A stretch of DNA of 64,000 nucleotides from Phycisphaerae bacterium (GTDB lineage: Bacteria > Planctomycetota > Phycisphaerae > Sedimentisphaerales > UBA12454). The notes under the pieces are model-generated. The model worked only from the letters and a program-made list of their open reading frames with translations. It ran no database searches and was not told the DNA's origin. The stretch spans positions 1 through 64,000 of the forward strand of contig JBAZHC010000006.1 in assembly GCA_041652575.1 (NCBI GenBank), read 5' to 3'. The position numbers were made by a program, and so were the translations under genes. Below are positions 16,673 to 26,651 of the stretch, piece by piece (position 1 is the stretch's first letter; every line of letters begins with the position of its first letter).

Positions 16673-17599
16673 ATGAGCGATTATGATTATATACAGCAAA
16701 AACGAAATATGATTGTCGGGGCATTCGTAATTGTCGGGGTATGCGTTTTTATTTATATGGTTTTCCTTTTCGGCGAACTTCCCGTGGCAATGGCCAAACT
16801 CACATCTTTTTCCATAAATGTAAGATTTCCATCTGCGCCGGGAGTTCAGGAAAATACTCCCGTTCAATACTGCGGCTATCAGATAGGCCGAGTAACAAAT
16901 GTTTCGCCGCCGACGCCTTTCAGGAAAAATGACGGCACATTTATCCATCAGGTTATGGTGGAAATGGCCATATCAAAAGATTACTCCGAGATTCCAGCAA
17001 ATGTAAAAGTCAGACTTTTCAGGCGAGGAATGGGCAGCAGTTTTATTGAACTTGGCTCTGCGCCGATGACGCCGGCAGATTTCAACAGTCTCGAACCGAA
17101 ATACCTGCGAGGCGGAATGATTCTGCAGGGAGAAAGCGGCACGGCAAGCGAGCTATTGCCGGAAGGCCTGCAGAATAAGATTGAAGAGTTTTTTACAAAG
17201 GTCACGAAGCTTGTTGACAATACAAATGCGATTATAGGCGACGAGCAAAATAAAGATAATCTGAAGAATACGCTTGCCAACCTGTCGAAGGCGACTGAAG
17301 AATCAATCGTTACCCTGCAGCAGATAAAAGAGTTCTCTCAGACGGGTAAGGAAAAACTGGCGGCTGTTTCCGATTCTGTTACCAACACCAGTGAAGAACT
17401 GGGCGCAACGCTTATCGAAGTGCAAAGAATCCTTAATAAAATCAACAGCAGTCAGGGCACTATAGGAAAACTTGTCAATGATGACAGATTATATGAAAAT
17501 CTGGTTAACAGCAGCGAAGAGCTCACTATGGCGATTAAAAAGATGCAAAAGCTGCTCGATAAAACCAGCGAGAAAGGTATCCAGGTAAAAATGTTTTAA
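16673..17599 (+). CDS. MCE/MlaD-family lipid-transport substrate-binding protein
   Basis: A 308-residue protein with one N-terminal membrane anchor (about 12-32) and an MCE domain (about 40-135: INVRFPSAPGVQENTPVQY, then GYQIGRV and VEMAI). A long helical C-terminal part (about 160-300) follows. MlaD-type proteins form rings that move phospholipids between membranes with an MlaE permease and MlaF ATPase. Neither partner is in this window, so it may work with ones encoded elsewhere. It starts 15 bases after the MerR-like gene with AAAGGA upstream. Confidence 0.88.
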   Translation: MSDYDYIQQKRNMIVGAFVIVGVCVFIYMVFLFGELPVAMAKLTSFSINVRFPSAPGVQENTPVQYCGYQIGRVTNVSPPTPFRKNDGTFIHQVMVEMAISKDYSEIPANVKVRLFRRGMGSSFIELGSAPMTPADFNSLEPKYLRGGMILQGESGTASELLPEGLQNKIEEFFTKVTKLVDNTNAIIGDEQNKDNLKNTLANLSKATEESIVTLQQIKEFSQTGKEKLAAVSDSVTNTSEELGATLIEVQRILNKINSSQGTIGKLVNDDRLYENLVNSSEELTMAIKKMQKLLDKTSEKGIQVKMF

Positions 17600-17668
17600 C
17601 CCTTTACGGGTTGTTTAATCATTTCGGTTGTTCTTCCCGATTATGAAGACTCCGATTCAGGAGGCAGA

Positions 17669-19441
17669 ATGGCCGCCAGGGCACAAAAACAATTAATGTC
17701 AGGCAACGAAGCTATCGCACGCGGCTCCTACGAGTCAGGCGTCACCTTTGCGTCGGGTTATCCGGGGACGCCATCCACAGAGATACTCGAAAATGTCGTT
17801 AAATATAAAAATGATATTTACTGCGAATGGTCGCCGAACGAAAAAGTCGCGTTCGAAGCGGCAGCGGCCGCATCCTGTGCGGGGGCAAGGTCGATAGTTA
17901 CAATGAAACATGTCGGCTTAAATGTCGCAGCGGACCCGCTAATGACTTTAAGCTATATCGGTGTCGAGGGCGGCTTTGTAATTTGCGTCGCAGACGACCC
18001 GGGAATGCACTCATCGCAAAACGAGCAGGACAGCCGCCAGTACGCACGCTTTGCCAAAATCCCATTGTTCGAACCTTCGGACAGCAGCGAGGCAAAGGAA
18101 TTTCTCATTAAGGCGATGGAAATATCCGAAAAATACAAAACGCCCGCAATGCTCCGTTCAACTACAAGGATAAGCCATTCGTGCAGCCTTGTGGAAATAG
18201 CCGAGAGAAAAGAAAATCCGAAGAAAATAGCCTTCGAAAAAAATCCTCAGCGTTTCGTACCTGTGCCGATTTACGGCAGAGAAATGCGGAAAAATGTCGA
18301 GCAAAGATTGAAGGACATGGCCGACGAAGCCTGCGAAAGCGAACTTAACCGTATAGAATGGCGCGACAAATCGCTGGGCATTATATCCTGTTCGATTGCA
18401 TATCAGTATGTTCGTGAGGTCTGGCCGGACGCTTCGGTTTTGAAACTCGGTTTTTCATATCCTTTCCCGGACAAACTCATAAGGGAATTCGCAGCAGGCG
18501 TTAAAAAAGTTTTAGTCGTTGAAGAACTCGATGATATTCTCGAAGAGCATATACGCGCGATGGACATAAAATGCCTCGGCCGTGAATTTGTCCCGGGCAT
18601 AGGCGAACTTTCAATCTCAACATTACAAAAATCACGCGCGAAAATGGAGGGGAAAGAACTTCCACAGGAAAAAATACTGAAATATTCCGACCAGCTCCCG
18701 GCGAGGCCTCCGGTGCTTTGTCCGGGCTGTCCGCACAGAGGAATATTTTTCGCACTTGCAAAACATGATGTGGTTGTAACCGGCGATATCGGATGTTACA
18801 GCCTCGGAACTTTTAAACCGTTAAACAGGCTCGATATTATTCTTTGTATGGGCGGCGGAATTTCAATGGCGCACGGACTCGACAAGGCCGGTGAAAAAAA
18901 GAAAGTTGTCGGTATTGTCGGCGATTCGACATTTTTCCATTCAGGCATAACCGGCCTGCTCGATATCGCTTACAACAAAGGTAAATCAACCATCATCGTC
19001 GTCGATAACAGAACGACGGCAATGACAGGACATCAGGACCACCCCGGTACCGGCAGAACTCTTATGGGCGAAAAGACAAAGGCAATTTCCATACAGGAAA
19101 TCGGAAAGGCCTGCGGCATAGAAAGAGTCGTTACTGTTTATCCTTACGATATGGAAAAAACTCAGAAGGCTATCGACGACGAACTTAACGCAGATGAACC
19201 TTCGTTAATTGTTTCTTACGCACCGTGTCCACTGAGAGAAAGAAAAAGAGTCGGCCAAATCCGCCTGATAGACGCCAAGCTCTGCAAAAATTGTAAAATG
19301 TGTCTCAAGCTCGGCTGTCCCGCCATTAACGGAGCGGGCGAAAAACCGGTTATAGACAATCTTATGTGCAGCGGCTGCGGACTTTGTCAGCAGGTTTGTC
19401 CATTTGATGCGATAAGCACCGTTGAGGAGGAGCAGCTATGA
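17669..19441 (+). CDS. iorA: Indolepyruvate ferredoxin oxidoreductase, alpha subunit
   Basis: The large subunit of the TPP-dependent enzyme that decarboxylates arylpyruvates (indolepyruvate, phenylpyruvate) to aryl-acetyl-CoA, reducing ferredoxin. In 590 residues it has the N-terminal pyrimidine-binding domain (SGYPGTPSTEI near 29). The TPP-binding domain has GDIGCYSLG and GDSTFFHSGI. The C-terminus has two 4Fe-4S sites, CKNCKMCLKLGCP and CSGCGLCQQVCP. GGAGG precedes the ATG. It overlaps iorB by four bases and heads the operon with PaaK-like ligase and a TRAP transporter. Confidence 0.96.
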   Translation: MAARAQKQLMSGNEAIARGSYESGVTFASGYPGTPSTEILENVVKYKNDIYCEWSPNEKVAFEAAAAASCAGARSIVTMKHVGLNVAADPLMTLSYIGVEGGFVICVADDPGMHSSQNEQDSRQYARFAKIPLFEPSDSSEAKEFLIKAMEISEKYKTPAMLRSTTRISHSCSLVEIAERKENPKKIAFEKNPQRFVPVPIYGREMRKNVEQRLKDMADEACESELNRIEWRDKSLGIISCSIAYQYVREVWPDASVLKLGFSYPFPDKLIREFAAGVKKVLVVEELDDILEEHIRAMDIKCLGREFVPGIGELSISTLQKSRAKMEGKELPQEKILKYSDQLPARPPVLCPGCPHRGIFFALAKHDVVVTGDIGCYSLGTFKPLNRLDIILCMGGGISMAHGLDKAGEKKKVVGIVGDSTFFHSGITGLLDIAYNKGKSTIIVVDNRTTAMTGHQDHPGTGRTLMGEKTKAISIQEIGKACGIERVVTVYPYDMEKTQKAIDDELNADEPSLIVSYAPCPLRERKRVGQIRLIDAKLCKNCKMCLKLGCPAINGAGEKPVIDNLMCSGCGLCQQVCPFDAISTVEEEQL

Positions 19442-20022
19442 GCGATAACCAGATAACAAGCGTTGTTTTGTCAGGTGTCGGCGGCCAGGGTATTCTTCTG
19501 GCAAGCGAAATAACCGCCAACACCGCGATGCTGGCCGATTTCGATGTAAAGACCAATGAGGTCCACGGAATGGCTCAGCGCGGCGGGTCGGTACTTGCGC
19601 AGATTCGATACGGCAAAAAAGTTTACAGTCCGCTTGTCGCAAAAGGCACGGCAAAAGTTCTGGTCGCACTGGAGCAGATTGAAGCACTGCGATTCAGCGA
19701 TTATCTTGCGCCTGGCGGCGTTGCCGTAGTAAATTCGCAGGCAATTATTCCGGTTACGGTCTCATCCGGGGCCGCGAAATATCCGCAGAACGTCAGGCAG
19801 AAGCTCGAAGATGTTTTCGACAAGCTTGTTTTTATAGACGCCGCGAAAATCGCAATAGAAGCAGGCAATATAAGAGCGGCAAATGTTGTCCTGCTAGGTG
19901 CTATGTCCAACCACCTTGATTTGCCGATTGATTGCTGGCTGAAAGCGATTGAATCCGCCGTAAAAGACAAGTACGCCGAACTTAACAAAAAAGCTTTTTA
20001 TGCCGGGAGAGATTATAAATGA
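19438..20022 (+). CDS. iorB: Indolepyruvate ferredoxin oxidoreductase, beta subunit
   Basis: The 194-residue gamma-domain subunit that completes IorAB and binds the CoA/intermediate. The start SVVLSGVGGQGILLASEI and NEVHGMAQRGGSVLAQIRYG are family hallmarks. It has four-base overlaps both upstream (iorA) and downstream (CoA ligase), so the three are translationally coupled. Confidence 0.95.
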   Translation: MSDNQITSVVLSGVGGQGILLASEITANTAMLADFDVKTNEVHGMAQRGGSVLAQIRYGKKVYSPLVAKGTAKVLVALEQIEALRFSDYLAPGGVAVVNSQAIIPVTVSSGAAKYPQNVRQKLEDVFDKLVFIDAAKIAIEAGNIRAANVVLLGAMSNHLDLPIDCWLKAIESAVKDKYAELNKKAFYAGRDYK

Positions 20023-21302
20023 GCGAAGTTTTTTTTCAGAAGGAGACGGAAACAGCCTCCGGCGAGTCGATTCGCAGGCTCCAGACCGAAAGACTAAAGC
20101 AAATCGCACAACATGTTTATTCCGCAAACCAGGTTTATAAAAAACTGTTCGATTCTGCCGGCGTAGTTCCGGAAGACATCGAGACGATTGACGATATTGA
20201 AAAACTTCCTCTTACGAACAAGGAAACGTTCCGCGACAATTACCCGCTGAAATTATGCTGCGTCGGCACGAAACAGCTTGCCGAAATGCACATGTCCAGC
20301 GGTTCGACGGGTACGCCGATTGTGATGCCTTATACTATCGCCGATATCCAGCAATGGGGCGATTGTATGGCGAGATGCTATTATATGGCCGGAGGAGTAA
20401 AAGGAGACACCGTACAAATAACGCCTTCGTTCGGCCTGTTCAACGGCGGATTCGGAATGTATCACGGCGCAAGGGCGGCGGGACTTTTTATCATACCTAC
20501 AGGCGCTGGAAATACACACAGGCAGATAAAGCTCGCAAAAGATTTTAAAACAAAAATATTAATGGGCGTTGTAAGCTATGGCATCAGGATTATGGAAGTT
20601 CTTACCGAGCAGAAGGAACAACTGCCCGACCTGAAAATCGGCATATTCGGCGCCGAGATTTTTACAGAATCAATGAAGAAGAAAATCGAATCTGGTCTCG
20701 GAATAGAGGCATTCGATATTTATGGTATGACCGAGACCGGCGGAGTGGGAACTTTGGGAATGGATTGCTCCGCCCATAACGGCATACATATCTGGGAAGA
20801 CCATTATCTCGTCGAGGTTCTCGATAAAGACAGCGGCAAAGCTGTCGAGGACGGAAAGTTCGGCGAGCTGACAATAACATCGCTTACGCGCCAGGCGCTG
20901 CCGGTCATAAGGTTCAGAACGGGAGATTTGACGCGAATTATTTCGCGCGATAAATGCTCCTGCGGCAGAACGCATGTTCGTATCGCACCGATAACTGGAA
21001 GAGTTGACGATATGCTGATTGTAAAGGGAGTTAACTTTTTCCCGCGACAGGTCGAACAGGCCCTTATGCAGATACCCGGCGTCGGCTCGAACTATCAGAT
21101 AATAATTGAAGAGGCGGACGGCGTGCAGGATGTCAGAATCAATGTCGAAGCCGAATCGAACGTAACCGGCTATATGGTTGAAAAAGTCCTCAAGGAAGCG
21201 CTGGGCTTCAGTCCCAAGGGCGATGTTTATGCAATCGGCGAACTGCCGAGACAGGAAGGAAAGGCCAAAAGGGTCTTTTATAAAAACAAACAGGAGCAGT
21301 AA
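20019..21302 (+). CDS. paaK: Phenylacetate-CoA ligase family enzyme
   Basis: A 427-residue adenylate-forming enzyme of the PaaK type, which activates aryl acids to CoA thioesters (or, run with IorAB, conserves energy from aryl-acetyl-CoA). Visible motifs are the phosphate-binding SSGSTGTP (about 92-99), the DIYGMTETGG motif (near 236) and RTGDLTRI (near 305). PaaK proteins are usually 430-440 residues, so it is full length. The coupling to iorAB and the TRAP transporter points to arylacetate as the substrate. The exact acid is an inference. Confidence 0.9.
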   Translation: MSEVFFQKETETASGESIRRLQTERLKQIAQHVYSANQVYKKLFDSAGVVPEDIETIDDIEKLPLTNKETFRDNYPLKLCCVGTKQLAEMHMSSGSTGTPIVMPYTIADIQQWGDCMARCYYMAGGVKGDTVQITPSFGLFNGGFGMYHGARAAGLFIIPTGAGNTHRQIKLAKDFKTKILMGVVSYGIRIMEVLTEQKEQLPDLKIGIFGAEIFTESMKKKIESGLGIEAFDIYGMTETGGVGTLGMDCSAHNGIHIWEDHYLVEVLDKDSGKAVEDGKFGELTITSLTRQALPVIRFRTGDLTRIISRDKCSCGRTHVRIAPITGRVDDMLIVKGVNFFPRQVEQALMQIPGVGSNYQIIIEEADGVQDVRINVEAESNVTGYMVEKVLKEALGFSPKGDVYAIGELPRQEGKAKRVFYKNKQEQ

Positions 21303-21330
21303 AAATAATTTTTTTTCAAGGAGACTTAAA

Positions 21331-22359
21331 ATGAAAAAGTACGTGTATTTGGTAATTTGTTTTCTACTGGCTTGTGTGTGTTTGAACAGCTGCAAAAAAG
21401 GAGAAAACCAAACTGTTCAGGAACCTGCGAAAAAAATAATAACACTGACTTACGCTAATTTCCCGCCGGCTTCGACTTTTCCGTGTGTGCAGATGGAAAG
21501 ATGGAAAACCGAGGTTGAAAAACGTACAGGCGGCAAAGTGGAAATCAAAACATTTCCCGCCGAGTCTCTGCTCGAAGCCAAGGGTATGATGGACGGTGTC
21601 ATAGCGGGACAAGCCGATATAGGCTGTCTTTGTATGGCATATCAGCCGGGCAGATTTGTTGTTACCAACGCGACTTCTCTTCCGCTTGGCATACCGGACG
21701 CCAAAACAGGCAGCAGGGTTTTATGGGAACTTTTCAAAAAGCATAATCCGGAAGAATTTTCACAGGTAAAGGTTCTTACGATGTTCGCTACCGCTCCGTC
21801 AAATATTATGAGCAAAAAACCGGTTAAGACTCTTGAGGATACAAAAGGTATGTCTCTGCGTGCATCGGGCGGCGCAGGTGAAATCCTCAAAGCCTGGGGC
21901 GCAAATATGGTGGGTATGCCGATGAGCGCAACTCCCGAGGCGCTGCAGAAAGGCGTCGTGCAGGGATTGTTCTCTTCGCTGGAAGTTATGAAGGATTTCA
22001 ATTACGCCGAGATGTGTAAATATGTAACGATGACGAACACGTCGATTTATCCGTTTGCCGTGGTAATGAATAAACAGAAATTCGATTCGCTGCCGGACGA
22101 CGTGAAAAAGGTTTTTGACGACCTCGCTTCCGAGCAGATGGCATGGACCGGCGATTATATGGACAATCACGTGGCCGAGGCAATCGCCTTCTCGAAGGAA
22201 AAATATCAGGTCGAATTTATCGAACTCAATGCCGAACAAAAAGCCCAGTGGAACAAGCCTCTCGAGCCGATTGTCGCGAAATGGATAGAAGACAATAAAG
22301 CGAAAATTCCCGCTGAAGAAATTGTCGCCGACCTGAAACAACTGATTGAACAGAAATAA
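21331..22359 (+). CDS. dctP: TRAP transporter substrate-binding lipoprotein (DctP family)
   Basis: The 342-residue solute receptor of a TRAP transporter. AAGGAG precedes ATG 21331. The leader ends in a lipobox with Cys21 (CLNSC), so it is lipid-anchored rather than free. Family features include FPPASTF, KVEIKTFPAESLLEAKGM and the central SLRASGGAGE segment with the arginine region that binds the ligand carboxylate. It delivers organic acids to DctQM encoded just downstream. With IorAB-PaaK in the operon, aryl acids are the likely cargo. Confidence 0.93.
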   Translation: MKKYVYLVICFLLACVCLNSCKKGENQTVQEPAKKIITLTYANFPPASTFPCVQMERWKTEVEKRTGGKVEIKTFPAESLLEAKGMMDGVIAGQADIGCLCMAYQPGRFVVTNATSLPLGIPDAKTGSRVLWELFKKHNPEEFSQVKVLTMFATAPSNIMSKKPVKTLEDTKGMSLRASGGAGEILKAWGANMVGMPMSATPEALQKGVVQGLFSSLEVMKDFNYAEMCKYVTMTNTSIYPFAVVMNKQKFDSLPDDVKKVFDDLASEQMAWTGDYMDNHVAEAIAFSKEKYQVEFIELNAEQKAQWNKPLEPIVAKWIEDNKAKIPAEEIVADLKQLIEQK

Positions 22360-22854
22360 ATGATTAAATATTTAGAAAAAACAGATACGATACTGCGCAA
22401 AATCCTGGTATCGACGGCGGCGATATTTCTGCTGGCTATGCTTTTTTTGACCTGTGTCAATATCGTAACCCGCAGATTCTCCCTGCCGATACAGGGCACA
22501 TTCGAGCTTACCGGTTTATTCGGCGCCGTTGCCGGTGCCGCGGCACTTGGGTACACACAAAAGAAAAAAGAGAACATCGCCGTTGATATCCTTGTGAACC
22601 ATATGCCGAAATCCGTACGGACAACCGTCTCTGTTATAAACGACTTCGTTTGCGCGGCGTTTTCCGCTCTGGCCGCCTGGCAGATTATTAAAATCGGCCT
22701 GACCCATATAAGAAGCGGCGAAGTTACCGAAACGCTCAGGATAGTTTCTTATCCTTTTATATTTTTAACCGCGGCAGGCTTCGCGGCGCTGGGATTTGTT
22801 TTTGTTATCGATATGCTCAAAACCGTCACGGCCGGAGGAGAAAAACAACCATGA
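22360..22854 (+). CDS. dctQ: TRAP transporter small permease (DctQ family)
   Basis: 164 residues with four hydrophobic segments (about 17-38, 52-70, 92-112, 132-155) and the NIVTRRFSLPIQGTFELTG region typical of DctQ. The ATG directly abuts the dctP stop (TAAATG) and the end overlaps dctM by four bases. It forms the membrane complex with DctM for sodium-driven uptake. Confidence 0.92.
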   Translation: MIKYLEKTDTILRKILVSTAAIFLLAMLFLTCVNIVTRRFSLPIQGTFELTGLFGAVAGAAALGYTQKKKENIAVDILVNHMPKSVRTTVSVINDFVCAAFSALAAWQIIKIGLTHIRSGEVTETLRIVSYPFIFLTAAGFAALGFVFVIDMLKTVTAGGEKQP

Positions 22855-24155
22855 GTCTTACAGCGATTGGTTTGTTCGGCATAATTGCCCTTATGGCCGT
22901 TTTATTTCTTACGGCCACGCCTGTCAGTTTCGCAATGGCGGTGGTAGGCTTTGTCGGTTTTTGCTGCGTCGTGTCGTTCGATGCCGCGGTAAATATGGTC
23001 GGTTCGGTTTTATGGTCGACTTTTTCAAAATACGACCTTACCGTAATACCGTTATTCATCCTTATGGGTCAGATTGTTTTTTATTCCGGCATAAACGAAA
23101 AGCTGTATCACGCGGCTTTTAACTGGGTAGGTCATATTCGCGGCGGAATAGCAATGGCGACGGTGCTCGCCTGTTCGGCCTTTGCGTCGATTTGCGGCTC
23201 GAACACGGCAACTGCCGCCACGATGGCTACGGTGGCGCTGCCTCAAATGAAAAAATATCATTATCATCCCCGCTTAAGCACCGGTTCCGTCGCGGCCGGT
23301 TCGACACTGGGCGTTGTAATTCCACCGAGCGTCGTATTGATATTGATAGGTTTGTCAACGGAGCAGTCGATAGTAAAACTTTTTTACGGCGGCATCGGCG
23401 CCGGTATATTGCTTACGTTCCTGCTTATAGCAACGGTTTATATTATTTGCCTTATAAAACCTCAATGGGGTCCGGTCGGCGAAAAAGTAGATTTCAAAAC
23501 GAAGGTAAAATCGTTGTCCGGCGCAGGCGAAATGATTCTGCTTTTTCTGCTGGTAATAATCGGTCTTTACGCAGGCTATTTCACACCTGCCGAGGCGGGC
23601 GGAGCCGGGGCTTTCATCGCTTTGGTTATCGCCGCTGCACGCAGACAAATGCCGTTAAAGCAGTTCCTCGGCGCTTTAAAGGATACGCTCAGGGCCTCGA
23701 GTATGGTGATAATGATTGTCGCAGGCGCGATGATTTTCGGGAAATTTTTAGCCGTTACCCGGCTGCCTTACAATATCGCCGACTGGGTAGTAACATTATC
23801 TGTTCCCAAAAGCGTTATTATGCTGACAATTTTCGCGATTTATATTATCGGCGGAATGATTATGGACGCCCTGGCCCTGCTGATAATAACACTGCCGATA
23901 TTTTTCCCGATTGCCGCCAATTTAGGTTATAACCCATTGTGGTTCGGCGTAACCATTACAGTGATTACAACTTTGGGAGCAATCAGTCCGCCGGTCGGCG
24001 CGACAACTTATGTCGTGGCGGGAGTCGCGAAAGATGTCGGTCTTAAAAATGTTTTTAAAGGTGTAAGTTATTTTATGCCAGCGTATATTATATGTGTTCT
24101 TCTGCTGATGGCTTTCCCGAAAATAATTACCCTGCTGCCGGCATTGATAAAATAA
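22851..24155 (+). CDS. dctM: TRAP transporter large permease (DctM family)
   Basis: 434 residues, about twelve membrane segments, the transport subunit. Conserved features include FILMGQIVFYSGI, the CGSNTATAATMATVALPQM segment and GVVIPPSVVLILIG. It ends the operon. Two bases later a convergent gene ends, and no terminator is visible between them. Confidence 0.95.
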   Translation: MSLTAIGLFGIIALMAVLFLTATPVSFAMAVVGFVGFCCVVSFDAAVNMVGSVLWSTFSKYDLTVIPLFILMGQIVFYSGINEKLYHAAFNWVGHIRGGIAMATVLACSAFASICGSNTATAATMATVALPQMKKYHYHPRLSTGSVAAGSTLGVVIPPSVVLILIGLSTEQSIVKLFYGGIGAGILLTFLLIATVYIICLIKPQWGPVGEKVDFKTKVKSLSGAGEMILLFLLVIIGLYAGYFTPAEAGGAGAFIALVIAAARRQMPLKQFLGALKDTLRASSMVIMIVAGAMIFGKFLAVTRLPYNIADWVVTLSVPKSVIMLTIFAIYIIGGMIMDALALLIITLPIFFPIAANLGYNPLWFGVTITVITTLGAISPPVGATTYVVAGVAKDVGLKNVFKGVSYFMPAYIICVLLLMAFPKIITLLPALIK

Positions 24156-24157
24156 TT

Positions 24158-24784
24158 TTATTGTCCCTGTTTTTTCGCCATTTTCGCAAGACTATCCAGG
24201 CACAGCTGCGACCATGTCTCCATAGTATCCCTGACTTCCTGCAGCTCGGCAGTACCCATAAAGTCCATTTGAGTAATCATCTGTTCCCGCCTGCTGACCG
24301 TTGGCGCATCCAGTGTCCAGTAGTGGACTACGCCGAGATGCACGCTTCCGACTTCGTTGGATTCATCATTAAGAAGAGCGGCGATTTTATCGGTATAGGT
24401 GGTATCTACTGAAACTTCTTCAGCTACCTCTCTTTTAACCGCTTCAAGATAAGTCTTGTAAGTGTCCAAACTAAATAGTGTCCAGTCAACCGGATTTATA
24501 TGGCCGCCTATTCCGATGGAACGTTTGGAGACAAGCCTTGTTTCGCCTGCGCGTTTGCCGCGAATATAGCTGAGGCATTTGCCATTATGACTCATAATCA
24601 CGTAAGGAATGAGCTGCTTGAAAGACGGGTCCTTTTCGGCCTGCGACCTGTTCATAAAACGGGGAACGCCCCTGGCGAAAATCTTGTCCAGATAATGCTC
24701 GACATCGAATACAAGCCCCTGAAACATTCCTGCCTGTTCAAGAACTTTTCGTTCTATTACCAATACCTGTTCTTCCTGCGCCAT
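24158..24784 (-). CDS. Nudix-type phosphohydrolase (COG4112-like)
   Basis: A 208-residue protein with a Nudix box in SIGIGGHIN followed, after an enlarged insertion, by REVAEEVSV (about 135-143). The expected glutamates are REVAEE. The layout and length resemble the predicted MutT-like phosphoesterase family COG4112, whose substrate is not known. AAGGA lies eight bases before the ATG. It is the first gene of the minus-strand group between the TRAP operon and the DUF2617-like gene. Confidence 0.75.
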   Translation of the reverse strand: MAQEEQVLVIERKVLEQAGMFQGLVFDVEHYLDKIFARGVPRFMNRSQAEKDPSFKQLIPYVIMSHNGKCLSYIRGKRAGETRLVSKRSIGIGGHINPVDWTLFSLDTYKTYLEAVKREVAEEVSVDTTYTDKIAALLNDESNEVGSVHLGVVHYWTLDAPTVSRREQMITQMDFMGTAELQEVRDTMETWSQLCLDSLAKMAKKQGQ

Positions 24785-24933
24785 TAGTTCGTTCCTTTTT
24801 TAAAATATTTTCCAGAGGATAACCTGTTTTGTTCTGTCTGTAAAGACAATCCGGCAGAGCCATATCAATTAAGATGGCATCAGTATAGACAGAGTTTATT
24901 TGCAGGTCAAATACTTAAGGAATGACTCTGGAT

Positions 24934-25482
24934 TTAGTGCATATCGAACAGGGACTGTGTCTTTATGATTGTCACCTGGTCGGGATATGCGTGGAACGCG
25001 TGAATGTGCAGTTCGTCCCGTCTTGCCTCGAAATCAATATAGCTGAACGGCTCAAGGCCGCCGATGGCAAGTTTGGGGAACTTTACAAATATGCCGCGAT
25101 TACGCGCAAACTTTTCAAGGTCCGTATGGCTTTGACGGTACAGGTTCGGACTCATCTTTTCGACCTGAAAATCCGTCATATAGCTAAGGCCCTTGGCGAG
25201 TGTGCATTTATGATTTCTCTGGCCGGCGAATCTGAATCTTTCAATCAGGCCGCGGCGAGGCAAAAGCTGAGTCGGCGTGCTGATAAGTTCAGACAGACAA
25301 AGGTCGCTGGCGAAAACGCTCACTACATGCGAACCGCCTGTAGCCCAGATGATCGCTTCGTATTTATCCGTTTTTATAGTGCGTTTTTCATAGATGTTGA
25401 AAAGTTCCGGATGAAGCGGCCTTTGGTAAAGCGTAAAGGTCAATTCACTGACAACGACATTTGTATTAGGTGTATCCATCAT
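24934..25482 (-). CDS. DUF2617-like protein
   Basis: A 182-residue soluble protein that resembles the DUF2617 family of planctomycetes and actinobacteria. Visible features are LTFTLYQRPLHPELF near the start, an ATGGSHVVSVF segment and the end stretch ELHIHAFHAYPDQVTIIKTQS. I chose ATG 25482 because GAGG lies ten bases upstream; a TTG three codons earlier and an ATG one codon later are alternatives. Function unknown; family assignment from memory and moderate. Confidence 0.6.
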   Translation of the reverse strand: MMDTPNTNVVVSELTFTLYQRPLHPELFNIYEKRTIKTDKYEAIIWATGGSHVVSVFASDLCLSELISTPTQLLPRRGLIERFRFAGQRNHKCTLAKGLSYMTDFQVEKMSPNLYRQSHTDLEKFARNRGIFVKFPKLAIGGLEPFSYIDFEARRDELHIHAFHAYPDQVTIIKTQSLFDMH

Positions 25483-25711
25483 TAATCCCAACCCTCAGAA
25501 GTAATTGTTTCGCTTGTTCTGATGGTGTTATTCTACCAGAAAAGGCTCTAAAATACAAGGCCGTTTACAGTACTGATAACGCGGTTTTAAGGCCTTATCG
25601 GACGATTATTACACAAATTCAGCAAAGGGAAGGGATAAAGATTGCAAAAAAAATTCGGTTTTTTTAAAAGAAACACTGAAATGGCGAAAATTTCCGTATT
25701 TTCCCCGCTTT

Positions 25712-26563
25712 TCAGCTCTGACCAAACAGAAAAACATTGAGAACAGTCGCAAAAATGTCATAAAAGATATGAGCCACCGCCACAATACCATAGCCGCGAA
25801 CAGCGAAAATAGCGGCAAAATAAATACCGGCAATCGTCCTGAAAATAAACGGAGCAAGCGTCAAAACCTCAGACCTTACAAGCCTGCCGTTCAGAAAAAC
25901 AAAATGATGATGCAGACTAAACAAAACCGCTGAAACGGCGATGGATATAATAATCGCCTTGGTTCTCTCAACGCCAAGAATAGTTTCAAAAAATAACATC
26001 AATAAACCAATAAGAACCAGCCTGAAAACAAGCTCCTCGTAAATGCCGGCACCAATACCGGTAATAATATCCATCATAAAACTGTGATGACTGAATTTCG
26101 AGACGGCTGCAAGCATACCGGCGGCCTGCGACTGAGCCGGACGATTCAAAACCATGGCAAGAATAATGAGAGGCAGTGATATTACGATACATTCAACGGC
26201 CATTACTGCAAAGTCAGACCAGATAATCTTCCACGGCTTCCTTGCGGTACCCTGCAAAATCAGCAGTGTTATAATTATGACCAGCGGCGCACAGAGCCAG
26301 GAGTTTTTTCCGTCCAAACCAATGTACTGCAAAAAGTTCTGTATCCAGACAAACGCCACGACCCCGCCGCGAACATTGTTTGCCGGCTCGCTGAGAAGCT
26401 GAGGATTGACCATGAGAACGAGAATTTCATAAAGAACGATAAAGGGCAGGAGAAACATAAGTGCGTAAACCGGCCGGGATGTCCGTGCAAAATATCCTGT
26501 GTTTGCCGACCGGGCGGCAATGGAAACATGGTTACCGTTTTTATTCGATTCCTTTCGAGCCAT
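25712..26563 (-). CDS. CPBP-family intramembrane metalloprotease
   Basis: A 283-residue membrane protein with several hydrophobic segments. The Abi/CPBP active-site motif is YEELVFRLVLIGLL (E-E-x-x-x-R), followed by FSLHHHFVFL with the zinc-ligand histidines. Related enzymes process prenylated or peptide substrates, including bacteriocin immunity roles in some species. The substrate here is unknown. The ATG at 26563 avoids an unlikely 20-residue Cys-rich extension, though no clear Shine-Dalgarno sequence is seen. Confidence 0.85.
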   Translation of the reverse strand: MARKESNKNGNHVSIAARSANTGYFARTSRPVYALMFLLPFIVLYEILVLMVNPQLLSEPANNVRGGVVAFVWIQNFLQYIGLDGKNSWLCAPLVIIITLLILQGTARKPWKIIWSDFAVMAVECIVISLPLIILAMVLNRPAQSQAAGMLAAVSKFSHHSFMMDIITGIGAGIYEELVFRLVLIGLLMLFFETILGVERTKAIIISIAVSAVLFSLHHHFVFLNGRLVRSEVLTLAPFIFRTIAGIYFAAIFAVRGYGIVAVAHIFYDIFATVLNVFLFGQS

Positions 26564-26651
26564 CGTGCGGAAGTTTAACCTAACCGGACAAAAAAAGCAA
26601 AACATATCATTTGACGTCCGCAAAAAAGTGCCTGATAATGCCGCATAAAAT

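Noticed and set aside
16673..17599. MCE protein as part of a full Mla operon
   Set aside because: No permease or ATPase gene lies nearby on either strand.
24922..25485. Plus-strand frame of 187 codons
   Set aside because: Exact shadow of the DUF2617-like gene, which has the better start and composition.
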